From Klebsormidium nitens (lineage: Eukaryota; Streptophyta; Klebsormidiophyceae; Klebsormidiales; Klebsormidiaceae), in assembly GCA_000708835.1 (NCBI GenBank), contig DF237566.1, forward strand, positions 1-49,121: DNA of 49,121 nucleotides, given 5' to 3'. Below the pieces are notes generated by a model, which was given only the letters and a program-made list of their open reading frames with translations, was not told the origin of the DNA and did no database searches. Both the position numbers and the translations under genes were made by a program. This document shows, in pieces, positions 34,201 through 45,400 of this stretch; positions within the stretch are counted from its first letter, which is position 1; each line of letters begins with the position of its first letter.

Positions 34201-35283
34201 TGGTATTCACCTAAAGAGAAAGGAGTGGTTTCGCCCACAGTCATCTGCCTCTTCAGTGGTTACACTGACTTGTGAGGGGGAAGCAAAGAGATGCAAAGGT
34301 TTTCTGAGGTTTTCTGAATCTTGATTTGCCCTCTGCTTGATGGAATTTTGCCAGTTCCACAGATTGCTGGTCCCTCAAGTTGCTCCAAGTGGAACATGGG
34401 AGATTTATTGAGGGATAGAATGGCACCCATGTTGATCCAGTCATCTATGCACGCGCTGAACAAGCGACAGTCTTTAAATGGCAGATTTTCACCTGGTTCG
34501 CATACAGCGGCAGCAGTGTCTTTGCCAGAGGCCCTTCTCCCTGCGCAGCCAGGCCCGCTGCGATGGCCCACTTGTAGCCCCCCGCAGGCCCTGTGGCGCA
34601 AGGTTGAGGTGGGGAGAAGGTGCTGTCAATGTACGCGTAGTGATCCCCGTTCGGAAGCTTGAGAACGACGAACCAGTCAACAGGAGCCCCATCAGCACTC
34701 CTGCAGGTGGGGGGACTCTCCAGCTGGTGCGCTTCTGCATGGTGCACCGAGGCTCAGGGGGCGTGCAAGGGCCTGGGACAACCTGCCCATGCTGGTCTTC
34801 TCACTGCTTCTCATGGATTCCCTGTCGGAGCAATTCACGGGGTATTCACCACCACGGAAGACCCCACCGCAGTCTCAGCAGATGTGCTGTCCAGCAACCC
34901 AGAGCTGCATGGAAATGTTGGGGCAGACACACGCACTTACCCTGGTCCTGGTAATCGCCTGCAGCTTGGTCTGCTGCCAGCCAGCTTGGGTTGCTCACTG
35001 ATGGGTGAGGAGGGTTCGCACGCAGGGGGAGAGAAGAACCAAGGGGCACCTCCACGTCTGGCGGCAACAAAGTCGGAGAAAGGTCAGCGATTAAACTATG
35101 ACCGCTCCGCCCAGGCTGTGGCTTGAAGACATCAGCTGGATGCAGCTGCATCGCAGCTCGAGTAAGACTTATGATGCTTGTGTTGGATATCCTAAAGAGC
35201 AGGTACAGGAACAGGATGGAAAGAAGGGATGCACTGCAAAAGCTGCACATCTTGAGCTTGTGACCCCCCTCTGGTGCCGCCAT
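31292..35283 (-). CDS. Deoxyribonuclease II homolog (acid DNase)
   Basis: Seven exons with consistent phases: 34941-35283, 34493-34734, 33976-34210, 33331-33551, 32696-32846, 32362-32426 and 31292-31504, giving 489 aa. DNase II cleaves DNA without metal ions at acid pH in lysosomes or outside the cell, using two HxK-type half-sites. Family features are all in order: PTCRSADGAPVDWFVVLKLP after a Cys, then GFWLTHSIPKTP with H240 and K244, YGQSMLCVSLG, SFALFAKRP, ETWQNG, DHSKWGVPFD with H406 and K408, and DMNRQMSQGRRGGGAACF near the C-terminus. Exon 1 encodes a hydrophobic segment (CSASLLSILFLYLLFRI, about residues 15-31) followed by about 80 residues without family similarity, so the protein could be membrane-anchored or processed. 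The first exon and the choice of Met (35283 or 35250) are the weakest parts. Confidence 0.85.
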
Positions 35284-35745
35284 TGTAATCTGCTCACTGC
35301 TAGGCGTGCAGTACAGATCCTGCATTGGCTGCAATCAGCCAGTCGATCCATTGCAATTTGCAGCTGACAAGCTGAGCTGACGAAGGGGAAGGCATGGTAA
35401 TAATAATGTAGTACCGTCACTGTTGACTGCGACATCATCAGTGTCAGTGTGAGCCTGTTTCTCAATCAAGTTAACCAACGGTTTCAGGGCTGTAAATGTA
35501 TCTGTCACAAACATGAACAGGGCACTCGCTACAGCACTGGCAGCCGCACCCCGGTTTTCGACCGGACCTCATCAATCTTGTAGCAGGTGCACGAGCTTTG
35601 ATCTGGGCAGCAGAGGCGACATGCAGTCATTCAAGCGAGGGGCGACGCTGTTGATTCTTGTATTGTGGCCCGTGGGGGCGTTCCTGCCCTCTCCTTGTTT
35701 CTGCGTTGTCGTCTCAGGGGCGTGCTGAGAGGCCACACCGTCACG
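35284..35745. promoter_or_regulatory. Shared divergent promoter region of DNase II and F-bZIP genes
   Basis: The two start codons are 462 bp apart on opposite strands, so the interval probably holds both 5' UTRs and a bidirectional promoter. I see no clear TATA box and no match to the zinc-deficiency element RTGTCGACAY in it. Confidence 0.4.
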
Positions 35746-38605
35746 ATGGAAGGGGGCAGGACGGAGGAGCTTTCAACTTTGCAGCATTCTGATGAGGATA
35801 TTTTCCAGGGAATGCAGCCCGCGCCAGGTGTGCCTCAAGAAAAGCTTGCAGCACCTCTTCCTTGTTTGTGAGCAGGTTCTTGTGAAGTCCACGACTTGTC
35901 CGTTTCTGAGCTTGAATACGACCGGATTTGGTCTCATGTCCTCACATTTTAATGTAGCAATGCAACTTCACTGTGATTCTGACTTAGTTGCCTCAAGGGT
36001 TGTGAGATTCAAGGTTTTGTAACACATGCTGTCTTGGTGGAGTTTCTGTCTTGATCTGAAGACCATTTGGCTCAGAGATGAACCCAGGAGGTCCTTACAC
36101 TGATTCTAGGTGTTGCAGCCCTGTACTCTTTCATGGTAAGGGTTTCAAGGCCTTTCGAAAAGACCTGATTCTCTCAAGGACCAGCAAGGCAGGCTGTGCA
36201 TTTGCTGCTCTGTATCCTTCTATTGCTTCTTGTAATCCATCACTGAAGCCTTCTGTTTCTTTCAATCATCTTGATTGTAAGCTGTGGCAGGCATATATCA
36301 AGAGTCTGATGTAAGCAGTGGCAGGCAAAGATCAAGAATCTGATGTTGAACTGCAGTGATTGAGAGTTGTTAGCTTGATCAGCTGCGGGAAGCTGGTGTG
36401 TCGAGTTTGAAACCCAATAAGCACCAAGCTTGAATTCCATGGCCCCAATGTTGCATCATGCTCACAAGGTATGAAAAGATACATTGAATCCAGTCTCGCT
36501 GAGGGACACTTTCTGTTATTGCACTTCAATGAGTTCTACATATTGGCACCAAAGGCATTTCCTCGTCATTACAGGGCCTTGCATCATTCTGCCTCACTTC
36601 TCATCCGACCGGCCTTTGACAGATCCAGTAAAAAGCTGAGGGAGGGGCTTGTCAGTTCTGTGGGTCACGGTATCAACCTTCGCCTACTAACCTTGAGATA
36701 TCGTGCTACCAGCTACTTACAGAATACCTTTGAACGCTAACTCCCCAGTTCTTCTGCCAGACCTTGATTTCCTGGGGGGCCACTCCCACGACCAGAGCGT
36801 GGATGACTACATTGAGGAGCTGCTGAACGGGACGCTGGCCTGCACACATACGCACGTGTGCAACCCCCCTGGGCCCGACCTGGAGCACACCCACAGCTGC
36901 CAGCACACGCACACGCGCCTGCTCACCCCGCTCCTGCCGGCGGAGAGCGAGGCGGAGGACCAGAAGAGCAGCGAGAAGGGCAGCGAGGGGGCGAGCAGGA
37001 AGAGGAAACCCATTCCCCCGGCCAGTGAGTGATGCACCGGCAGGGCGGCAGTGAGTGCTAGGGGAGGCTAATAGTTCTGATGACCTGGAACTCCCCGTCC
37101 TTTGAGGTTCTCCTCAGACACACTGGAGTTTTCAACTACTTTTCCAGAGCCCCCTGATCAACCTTTTTTGAATCAGGGACATGCATCAGGGGCTGTCCAA
37201 GAGGTACCACTTTTGCAGAAGTTGGCATGGATGAACAAGGAGCCTGGCCTGAAACACCCCCAGGCTTTGATACAGTCGAACAATGGAGTACAGGAGTGCC
37301 CACTTCAAAATCGAATGTCGAATGCCAATGGAAGCGACCTCGAGCGTAGTAACCACCACACCTCTGATGAACCATGTAAAGTGCCCTCTTGCATGACCGA
37401 GCAACAACTTGAGATCCCAGTTCAGACTCCTCAACTAGAAAACGGCGATGCACAGAAGCTGCAGATGATGCCGAGGATCTACCAGACCTAGCCCCAACTC
37501 AAAGCTGAGCCCATGTGTTGTGCAGACAACCGTGAGGCGGTGCGCAAGTACCGCGAGCGCAAGAAGGCGCGCACCGAGTACCTGGAGGGCGAGGTGGCGC
37601 GCCTGCAGGCCATCAATGGGCAGCTTGTGAAGCGGCTGCAGGGGCAGACGGCCATGGCTGCCGAGCTGCGCCGCCTGCGTGGCCTCCTCTCCGACCTGCA
37701 GCGCACGCTCAATCGCGAGCTGGCGCCATCACCGGGGCTGGGGCCCCTCCCGCATCCAGGTGAGAGGAGCACCGCAGTCCCTTGGAGTGTATTCAGTTCT
37801 TTGAGGTGCAGTAGAGCCAGTTAGGGCGTTCGGAGGGCATCAAGTCCTGCTGGGGTAGTACTGGCGCCCACAGGCTGTCCCCAGCATTCGTGCTCCATTA
37901 TTGAGCGACCTGTAGAATCGCATAGTCCCGTTACCTGTGTTCTGTTGAAGGTTGAGGGCGAGACGGTAGAAGGAGGGTTTGGTGTTCTTGACTGGAGCCA
38001 GGGGCTTGAGGCTGTAGGTAGGGTCGAAGTCGGGCCTGACAGCCGCCCTCCGCTCGGGGCCATAATAGGCATCGGCTGTTAGATCCTAAAGCCGCTCTCA
38101 CGATATTTCGCCAATTGAAGGAAATTAGGATCTATATTCCAGTGAACCGGTTGAGTTGAATCCTCTGCTGAATCGAGGCATGATCCGGTAATCTCGCTAT
38201 AAAAGTTATGTCAGACAATATTGAACGAGCAGGGTTTGAAAATGGTTTTTATCCAAGTGCGTGTAGATCTTTCCCTTGTTCTCACGTTTTCTTGGCGACG
38301 GTAGGGCCTGACGAGGCCAATCCGCCTCGTCCGGATCATCACCACATGTTTTTCTCCTCTTGGCAGGTGCCGCCCTGGCCCCTCCCGACTTCTTCACCAC
38401 CTCCGTGGAGGTCCCCTGCCACCAGGACATCGGCTGCCTCCACCAGCCGTACCCCAGCAAGCGGCTGCACGCGCCTGGGGCCCGCCGCCCGGAGGACCCT
38501 CCCGGCCTCGTGATACAGACGGATATCAGTCATGTCCTTGGCCCAAACGGCAACCCACTAAGCCCGGCTGTCATCCGCGGACGGGCATGCAAGCCAGACG
38601 GGTGA
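35746..38605 (+). CDS. Group-F bZIP transcription factor with zinc-sensor motif (bZIP19/23-like)
   Basis: Four exons, all joins in phase 1: 35746-35827, 36749-37024, 37526-37759 and 38367-38605, giving 276 aa. The acidic start (MEGGRTEELS) resembles bZIP19. A Cys/His-rich box follows at residues 59-83 (CTHTHVCNPPGPD then HTHSCQHTHTR), matching the motif through which Arabidopsis bZIP19 and bZIP23 bind zinc and are held inactive. The basic region has the invariant N-x7-R (NREAVRKYR, 121-129), and the zipper continues with leucines at 139, 146 and 153. In land plants these factors activate ZIP transporter genes under zinc deficiency by binding RTGTCGACAY; the same role here is inferred. The C-terminal exon (DFFTTSVEVPCHQDIGCLHQ) has further Cys and His. 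Exon 1 was chosen by phase and by its resemblance to bZIP19 and is less certain than the rest. Confidence 0.87.
36281..36348. repeat. Short tandem duplication in the F-bZIP first intron
   Basis: Two imperfect copies of a unit of about 34 bp, each containing tggcaggca...atcaaga.tctgatgt, lie next to each other. Confidence 0.5.
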
Positions 38606-40508
38606 CGTGTATCTGAGAAGACACGGAAAGTGCCATCCAGGTCAACATGATTGTCATACGAAGCTTGCGCTTCGCTGCAGTCGGAATTGTAGAAAGCAAT
38701 CGATCCCTAGAGCTGCAGTTGTCCCGTACATGTTTTTGCGGCAACTACAGCTCTTAGAGATAGGTACAGGTTGTAGGACGAAAGCTGACTGTAGATTTAG
38801 TCCCTGATGCGTATAGTACTGCAAGCTAAGCAATGTGAACACGTGGTCCCTTCGACCAGGTCGAGCGAGCAAACCTCTTGCTGTTGTAGTGTATATGATG
38901 GTTAAATTGACCATTTAGTAACCGCAACTCATTGGCAGACTTGATTGACAAAATCAATCGTTGGATTGTCAAAGGTGGATTGCACAACTTCCTTCTAATG
39001 CAGATTTTGTGGGGCTTGGTGTATATCGCATGGCCGCCATGACTCATGGATGCCAAAATTCCGCGTCTGGCGGCATGCCATGTGCGCGGGCGCGTGACCT
39101 TACACTTAGTGTCGGACAGAGCGCTTACTTTGTACATGACACAAAAATTATGGGCGGGACACCATGTGTATCACATGCAAGATGATAACTTGTATATGCA
39201 GAGCGCGAGCCTTTTGTTCATTGAAGCTGCATGTATGCAAGATACTAGCCTGCTCCGTTCAATAGCGGCCAGGGGCCGCCCCCTCCAATTATTGCGCACG
39301 ATCAGCCTGCTGATATGGTGGCCGGCCCCTGCAAGCGTACTAAACAACTGCAGCAGTGCGCGAGGGGCTTTGCATGTAATACTAAAGTTACCTGAATATT
39401 TGGATATGCCTGGCCGATCCCCGCGGCCCCATCATTGCATGGCTCAACGTGCACCGGCTTGATCGAGCCTGAGGGCACGGTATATCATTGGCATGATGAT
39501 CCTACAATAAGGCTTGAACCTTACATCACGCATGGTCGTTTTAAAGGTACAAATCTTTTAGTGATAGCCAATATAATAGTGTCTGGCTGGATATCATAGC
39601 ATGTCTCAGTGTATCGCGCGTGGTGACCGCCTGTACTTAGTTTTGTAGCTCGCAGGAATGCCAATCACTTTTGAGTATATGATTGAGGGTTCTCGCATGG
39701 CCGGTGGGCGTCGGACCTTCTGGTCGACATTACCATCAGTACGTTGAACTAGATAAGTTAGCTATAAAGCATGGCATGCGAGCTCAGTGCCACAAAGTTG
39801 AGGCACAGTGTAGCTAATATATGCAAGCCAACTGCGACGGATGTTCCGCGGACGATTCACGAGAGCAGTGGATCACGAAGCATCCGTCTGCGGAACGTCG
39901 GTCAGGGCGGCCAGTGGTAGGTACGATCAATGCGTCCCCGCTCACACGAGGCGGCCGCGGGCTATTCATTGGCGGCTATGCACTGTCAACAAAGTGCTGG
40001 CAAGACCCTTTTTCAATCGACCAGATTGAGTGCTCTTATGCACTCATTTAAAAATACATGCCAAGGTCCAGCCAAACTGATGTAGCGGAGTCTGTTCTGT
40101 TCAAACCAATCCCGTGTACTTGCTCGAGGCTGAACGGTTATCTTCAAAAGTTGGGCTGACTCACAAGTCTTATGATCGATCAGTCCCCAGGATGGGTGTC
40201 CTGTGCCGAATCTTGAGTGCGGCTTAGGAACAGTCCAGCCGAAGCCCGAAAAGTATCGTTCCCAATACTAGTTCTCGCACTTAGAGCACTCTACTTGAGA
40301 TTGCAATGCCTCCTTCCGCTGTCGCTACTGAAGATTAAGGGTGGCAGATACTTACAATTTGGGACGATCAAACCTATCCTTGAGCCACTTACATATTTAA
40401 TGCACTTCGAACGAGCACTCGGTCGAAGTGAGTTGCGAACCTCTGCGTGCAAAAATAAGAAAGACAAGCAAATGGCAATCCGTATGGATACAGATGTCAC
40501 AGCACGCA
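38606..40508. other. Convergent intergenic spacer
   Basis: AT-rich DNA between the stop codons of the two bZIP genes, rich in gcatgc and catg motifs like the spacers at 11.1-12.5 kb and 24.6-26.2 kb. Open frames here (for example 39046-39462) have no protein-like features. No RNA gene was recognised. Confidence 0.6.
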
Positions 40509-43500
40509 CTAGCCATGGTCTTCCAGGCCGGCCTCGTCCTCGGCGACCAGCTCGCAGAGCGCGCGGACGTCCATCGCGTGCGGACACGACGCCACGATGC
40601 CACGCGCCTCCTGGAGCGGCGTCAGGATCTGCAGACGTGACACGTTGATGACTTCAGCCTGCCAGCAACGAGCTTTGGGAGGCGTGACAGACGGACTGCA
40701 AAGTCCAATGGGAACCACATGCAGTCACGGACAAGGTCCGAAATGCAAGCTGCTTCAAAGCTGTGTTGCCGGAGCGTTCGCAGCAGCCGGCAGCAGTGGC
40801 TGAGGGGCACTTGCCGCGCATCGGAAGTCCCGCTTGCACGCCAGCACGGCGCGCTTCTCGTGCTCCAGGTTCAGCGCGAGCCGCTTGGCCTCGTGGGAGG
40901 CGTACACGAGGCCCGGGTTCTCGAGCAGCGTCTTGGAGTACGTGGGCAGCGAGCTCTGCACCCGGAGGCAGGGACGATCGGTCAGGGCTGGCGGTTCGTC
41001 AAGCTCAAGATATACTGACGCACAGGGCAATCAGGGTCCCGTCCTGCGAACCGCGATAGTCGACCCGCCGAAAGCTAGGGGTCCCAAAACTCGCAGCGGA
41101 GCTCCGAGCATGCACTCAGAAGGCAGGAAGCAAATAAAGGGCATTTAGGGCCGCCTCCCTCGCGACCCTTCCAAGAGAGCTCTCAGTGACAAAATTCGAT
41201 CGTCCACTCGCATCTCCAGTGCCACACGAACAAGCCCTGGAGGGCCAGCACGGGCGCCTTGCACGCGTGCCCGGCGGTGCGCGTACTTGCAGGGAGGCGA
41301 GGATATCGCGGCGCTCCTGCAGCAGCTCTTCGCAGCGCGCCACCAGCTGGCAGTGGATCGCTAGCACCGCCTGCTGCTGCTCGCCGCTCAGGCCCAGTGC
41401 GCGCTGCACACAATGAGGAGTGATGAGCCATAGGCGGTGGTGAGGATGAAATGGATCATAATGTGCGCCTAAGGACCCACAAAGAAACTCGCCCAAAGTC
41501 CAGAACCATCAGGGTGTTGGCCACGAGCGAGTCAAGCGGGTTCAAGGAGGCCTAGAATACATACTACTGCGCCGTAGCTACATAGCGCCTATACAATGAG
41601 GCTAGGAAGGCGTCATGCGACCTTGGAAGCCCCCACAGTGCTTGCCACATGTTGAGATGGCGCTTCTATGAGCACCATCGGAAGGTCAACGCTGTGCTTG
41701 AATCGGTCGAACAGGCATTTGCAAAAGAGCGTCCAACCCTGCCCTCGGGTAATCTTTCTTTTGAGGAAGGTGACGGACGTGCGCACATGTCCTCTCGAGT
41801 ACACAGCTTCCGCCTCACCAGCACCTTCGCCCAATATTCCCGTGTAGGCACCTCAGTCGCTTCTTCCTTGATTTGCCCCCAGGCAGCGGTGGCCAGCGCA
41901 GCGAAGCGGGGGTCGTCCGGGACAAAGGGCAACGAGTGGCTCCGCTGCGAGGAACAAAAGGAAAGCCGTGACGAGAGCATCAGTGCGAGACGCTCCACAA
42001 TGACCCAATTGTCACCAGTCAATGCGACTATATCGAGGATCTGCTGGTGGCGAGGTTGCAGAGTAAAAGGATGTCCTGAGTTACGATCATCAGGCCATTG
42101 ACTTGCCCCTTTGGCATCAAACCAAGCGGACAAGGAACACTTGTCGGCGGGTCGTAGAAAGAGTTCTGAAAAGGACGTCTGCACTTCGTCTACTCTATGC
42201 CACACCTATCGTGCTTTCAAATCGTGCCCCCTACCTGCGCCAGAATAAGCTCCTCCAGCTGCCTGTACGCCAGGGACTCGGGGTCGTCCGCCCCGTCCTC
42301 CAGGAAGCCCCGCAGCTTGCCAGTGTACACCTGCAGGCATGGAACACCGCGTCGCAAGCGGCCACGAGCTGACCTCCGCAAACAACACCCTTGCCTACAC
42401 GTCACCCAATGACAGATTCTGTCGAATGGCGCAACGGTTCAGGGGAAACCACCTTCGTCATCTCTATACAACTAGATCATCGAATTGAGAAGTCCTGTAA
42501 TCTATCAGCAGGCTGATCCCCCATATCAAGAAGGCACGACTGTCCCACACACTTTTTTGATGGGCACATGCGAGAGATACATTAATGAGGCCTTACCTTC
42601 CAGAATCGCACAAAGTCGTCGACAGTGATGTCGCTAAAGTATCCTGTCGTAATTTTATGAGCCTCTTCCGGAAGGACGAGAGTATAGAAGTGGCGCACCG
42701 CCTCAAAGCCAGATTCATCTGATGCACCTTCCATTGCCTGCATTTTCCAATCTTCGAACTTGGTCATATTCAACGGCAGGCCAGTGAAATGGACGCTTTG
42801 TTGGGTCTCCCACCAATTGATTCAGAGTGGGCAAGCAAGCCGATCGCTCTACTGTAGTGCTCAGGGGCATGCGCAACTTTACTCCTCAGGTGACTAAAGC
42901 ACACCCAATTGGTCTACCCATCACAATGCCGCGAGGAGGTGCTGATACGACTCCATAACATGCGTGCTCGCCCCCGTCCTCCTTGGCTGGTCAGCCTGCG
43001 GCTCACCTTGCCCTCTGCGTCCAGTGGGGGCGACAGCAGTTCCGAGGTGGACCTCCATACTTTCCTCAACATCTTGTTGCGGGTCTCTAAGTCTAGTTTC
43101 TCCTGCTCCAGTTGCTGCACCCGCAGGTTCAGTTCCTCCAGGCTGGAACTGATGCTCTGTATCACTTTCTGTAGCCACAACAAGGGAACTGCATGGCTGT
43201 TGCTCTTAAAGTCCTCAATTTGCCCAGGCAGACTCTACGGAATACTCGAAAGAAGCATCGCATTCTTTTGATAAAATCCTTGTTGGTGGCCGCTGATACA
43301 GTGTAAACATCGCCACAGGATTTGACGGTGGCCAGTGGTGGAAGGGTAAATGGCTTTGCAGATAGCGATGGAAGCCTCATCATAATAAAAGAGGTTTCAA
43401 TGTAACATTGTCCAATGGGTTCCACCAATTGCTGCAACATGAGAGCTCTGAGGACTACCGCCATTCCAGATAGAAGCAACCGCACCTTCTGCTTGTTTCT

Positions 43501-43962
43501 GTACGTCTGCTGCGCCCTCCGGTTCTTTTCCCTCAGCTTCTGTTTCTTGACATCCGCCAGAGCCGCAGCCTTGTTGATCCGCCCCTTCATCTTGTCCGAC
43601 TCCAGGCTACTGCTTGCTGTTCGTGTCCGAGAGCCGCCTGAATCCCCTGGAAGTTCGAGGGAGCTTGGCGTGGCGACGCCCTCCCCAAACATTGACGCCG
43701 ACGATGTGGGCGACGAAGTTTTGAGATATGGGCAGGCAACTTCTGCGGGCAGTGTCAGTGACGCAGCATCAAAGTGCCCATCGGCAGCTGCTGCGAAGGT
43801 GTCCGCTGGGACAGGCAGGAATGCCGGGTGACCGTCAGGCTCCGGCTTGGAGGGCAGGAGCTGGTCCAGGGACGGGGCTTCTGTCTCAGCAAATGCAGCC
43901 AAGAATGTGGCCACTCCCTCCTGCCAGTCTGCGGGCAGCTCAATGTCAGCGTCGCTGTCCAT
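40509..43962 (-). CDS. bZIP transcription factor with helical C-terminal domain
   Basis: Eight exons, all joins in phase 0: 43486-43962, 43007-43168, about 42597-42806, 42235-42330, 41852-41944, 41287-41403, 40815-40955 and 40509-40628, about 471 aa. A 159-residue first exon carries an acidic, Ser/Pro-rich activator-like part and the basic region (KNRRAQQTYRNKQK, with N147-x7-R155). Exon 2 gives a perfect zipper with heptad positions I165, L172, L179, L186 and L193. The C-terminal 250 residues are helical, with LGLSGEQQQAVLAIHCQLVAR, LLQERRDILASLQ and ILTPLQEARGIVAS. They loosely recall the DOG1 domain of TGA factors and C-terminal parts I associate with algal bZIPs, but I cannot assign the family firmly. 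The start of exon 3 is uncertain (42758 or 42806). Intron 7 has a GC donor (cg|GCAAGT). Target genes are unknown. Confidence 0.8.
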
Positions 43963-45124
43963 TGCAACGAGAAGCCTGTCTCTTCAGAGAGCACCTGTAA
44001 GGACGACAGCGCCGGTCACATATCGCCTGCTCTTGAATTCAAGCCCCTGCGCCCAAAATTTGCAATGCAGACAATCAAATGTACAATGCTGCCCATTGTG
44101 TGCAAGGGGGCGCAAACTTCGAACTTCGAAGTGCATATCAATATTATCATGGGGGTGGGCTCGTGACCGTCCCGCCAACAGGACGTAGCACATGTGGTCG
44201 CAACCGTGCCGCTGCTGGGGACGTACGTGCCTATCGGGTACGTAGCCCCGGGATATCCAAGTTCATTTGAGGGCCGTCGATGAAGAAACCGACGGCATTA
44301 ATCTGGCGTAGTTGCGTCACTGACCAATAAGTCCGGAAATTAAAACTCCGATGAAGACTGTCGGATGCAATGATTGAATGCAAGTCACTCACAAAACTCC
44401 TCGCGACAGTCGAATCGGATCGCGACGGTGGCCGCTCTAGTTGTGCACGACTCGGAAGCTCTGCGGGCCGCGGGGCCGCGTAGGTAGTACGGTACTACGT
44501 GCATGCCACGCGGCAGAGCTCTTCAGCAGGCTGCAGTGAGGCAAAACTATCAAAGCATTTTCCTTTTGTTAGTGTCTCCCCGCCAAATAGGTGTAAAGCA
44601 CACGCAAACACCTGAAGTCATCAAAGTCGTGACTCTGACAGTGGTTACGGGCTGTGGTTAGGACAGTGTCAGTGACGCTGACAGTGACGCTGACAGTGAC
44701 ATTGACAGTGACCGGGGCTTCACGGTGACATTAGGGTTATGTTGCAAACCTGTGACGGTTCGTGGCAATCGACTAGCGTTTTGTTAGGGTTACGTCATTT
44801 TCCAGTGACATTAGGGTTCCTCACTGACTGTGACAACCGGGCAGAGTCCTTTTGGTTTAGTGTATGTAGCCACTTTCTCTGACCCGGTCCCCATTCGTAC
44901 CGAGTCCGTACCGCATACTGTACGGTAAAATCTGACAACTCTGACAAAATTTTAATCGAAGCCTGAAGGACCAGATCTGGCATTTCATTCCACGCGGACA
45001 CCTTGGGAGCCTATGATCCCGCGTGTGAAACGTTTTCACACTTTTTGAAGCCTGAGACACTCACAAAAGGAGAATGCTTCGTCGTACTTGCTGCAGTGAG
45101 TTCAACACCCTCAACAAATTGACA
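43963..45124. other. Upstream spacer of the second bZIP gene
   Basis: Holds the presumed promoter of the minus-strand bZIP gene, then low-complexity DNA. A short tandem array based on gacagtgacgct lies near 44671-44712, and gtgacattagggtt occurs at about 44729 and 44806. No gene is supported. Confidence 0.5.
44671..44712. repeat. Tandem gacagtgacgct-type microsatellite
   Basis: About three to four imperfect 12-bp units alternating cagtgac and gctga occur in tandem. Confidence 0.6.
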
Positions 45125-45126
45125 TA

Positions 45127-45320
45127 CCGTAGTGGCACGGGTAATTTCATACGAAAATTATTTTATTTTGTTTTATCAGTTCGCTAACCCGGGTTAAGAC
45201 TAACTTTTAGCCCTTAAACCACCCCCTAACGGGGTGGTTTTGAGCTGAAATAATTTCCGGACTTTTTCGCACCGAGTCCGTCTGAATTATATTTGGTGCG
45301 AATTCCCCGTGCCACTACGG
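45127..45320. mobile_element. TA-flanked MITE (Tc1/mariner-like target)
   Basis: Inverted terminal repeats beginning ccgtagtggcacggg and ending cccgtgccactacgg are each flanked by TA (45125-45126 and 45321-45322). The TIR similarity extends to aatt with one indel. The interior is AT-rich, non-coding and contains a perfect small hairpin, accacccc-ctaac-ggggtggt (about 45220-45240). Length (194 bp), TA duplication and lack of coding capacity fit a Tc1/mariner-type MITE. Confidence 0.75.
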
Positions 45321-45400
45321 TAGCTCTAGCTGCTGGCATGCTCATGTCAATGATGATGATGCTGCTGTCTGCTGCAGTGATGCCCCAAATCGCAAATCCG

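Noticed and set aside
37102-37491. 129-codon open frame in the second intron of the F-bZIP gene
   Set aside because: Flanking exons join in phase to give the conserved link between the zinc-sensor and basic regions, and the frame has no family similarity. It is mentioned only as a possible retained intron.
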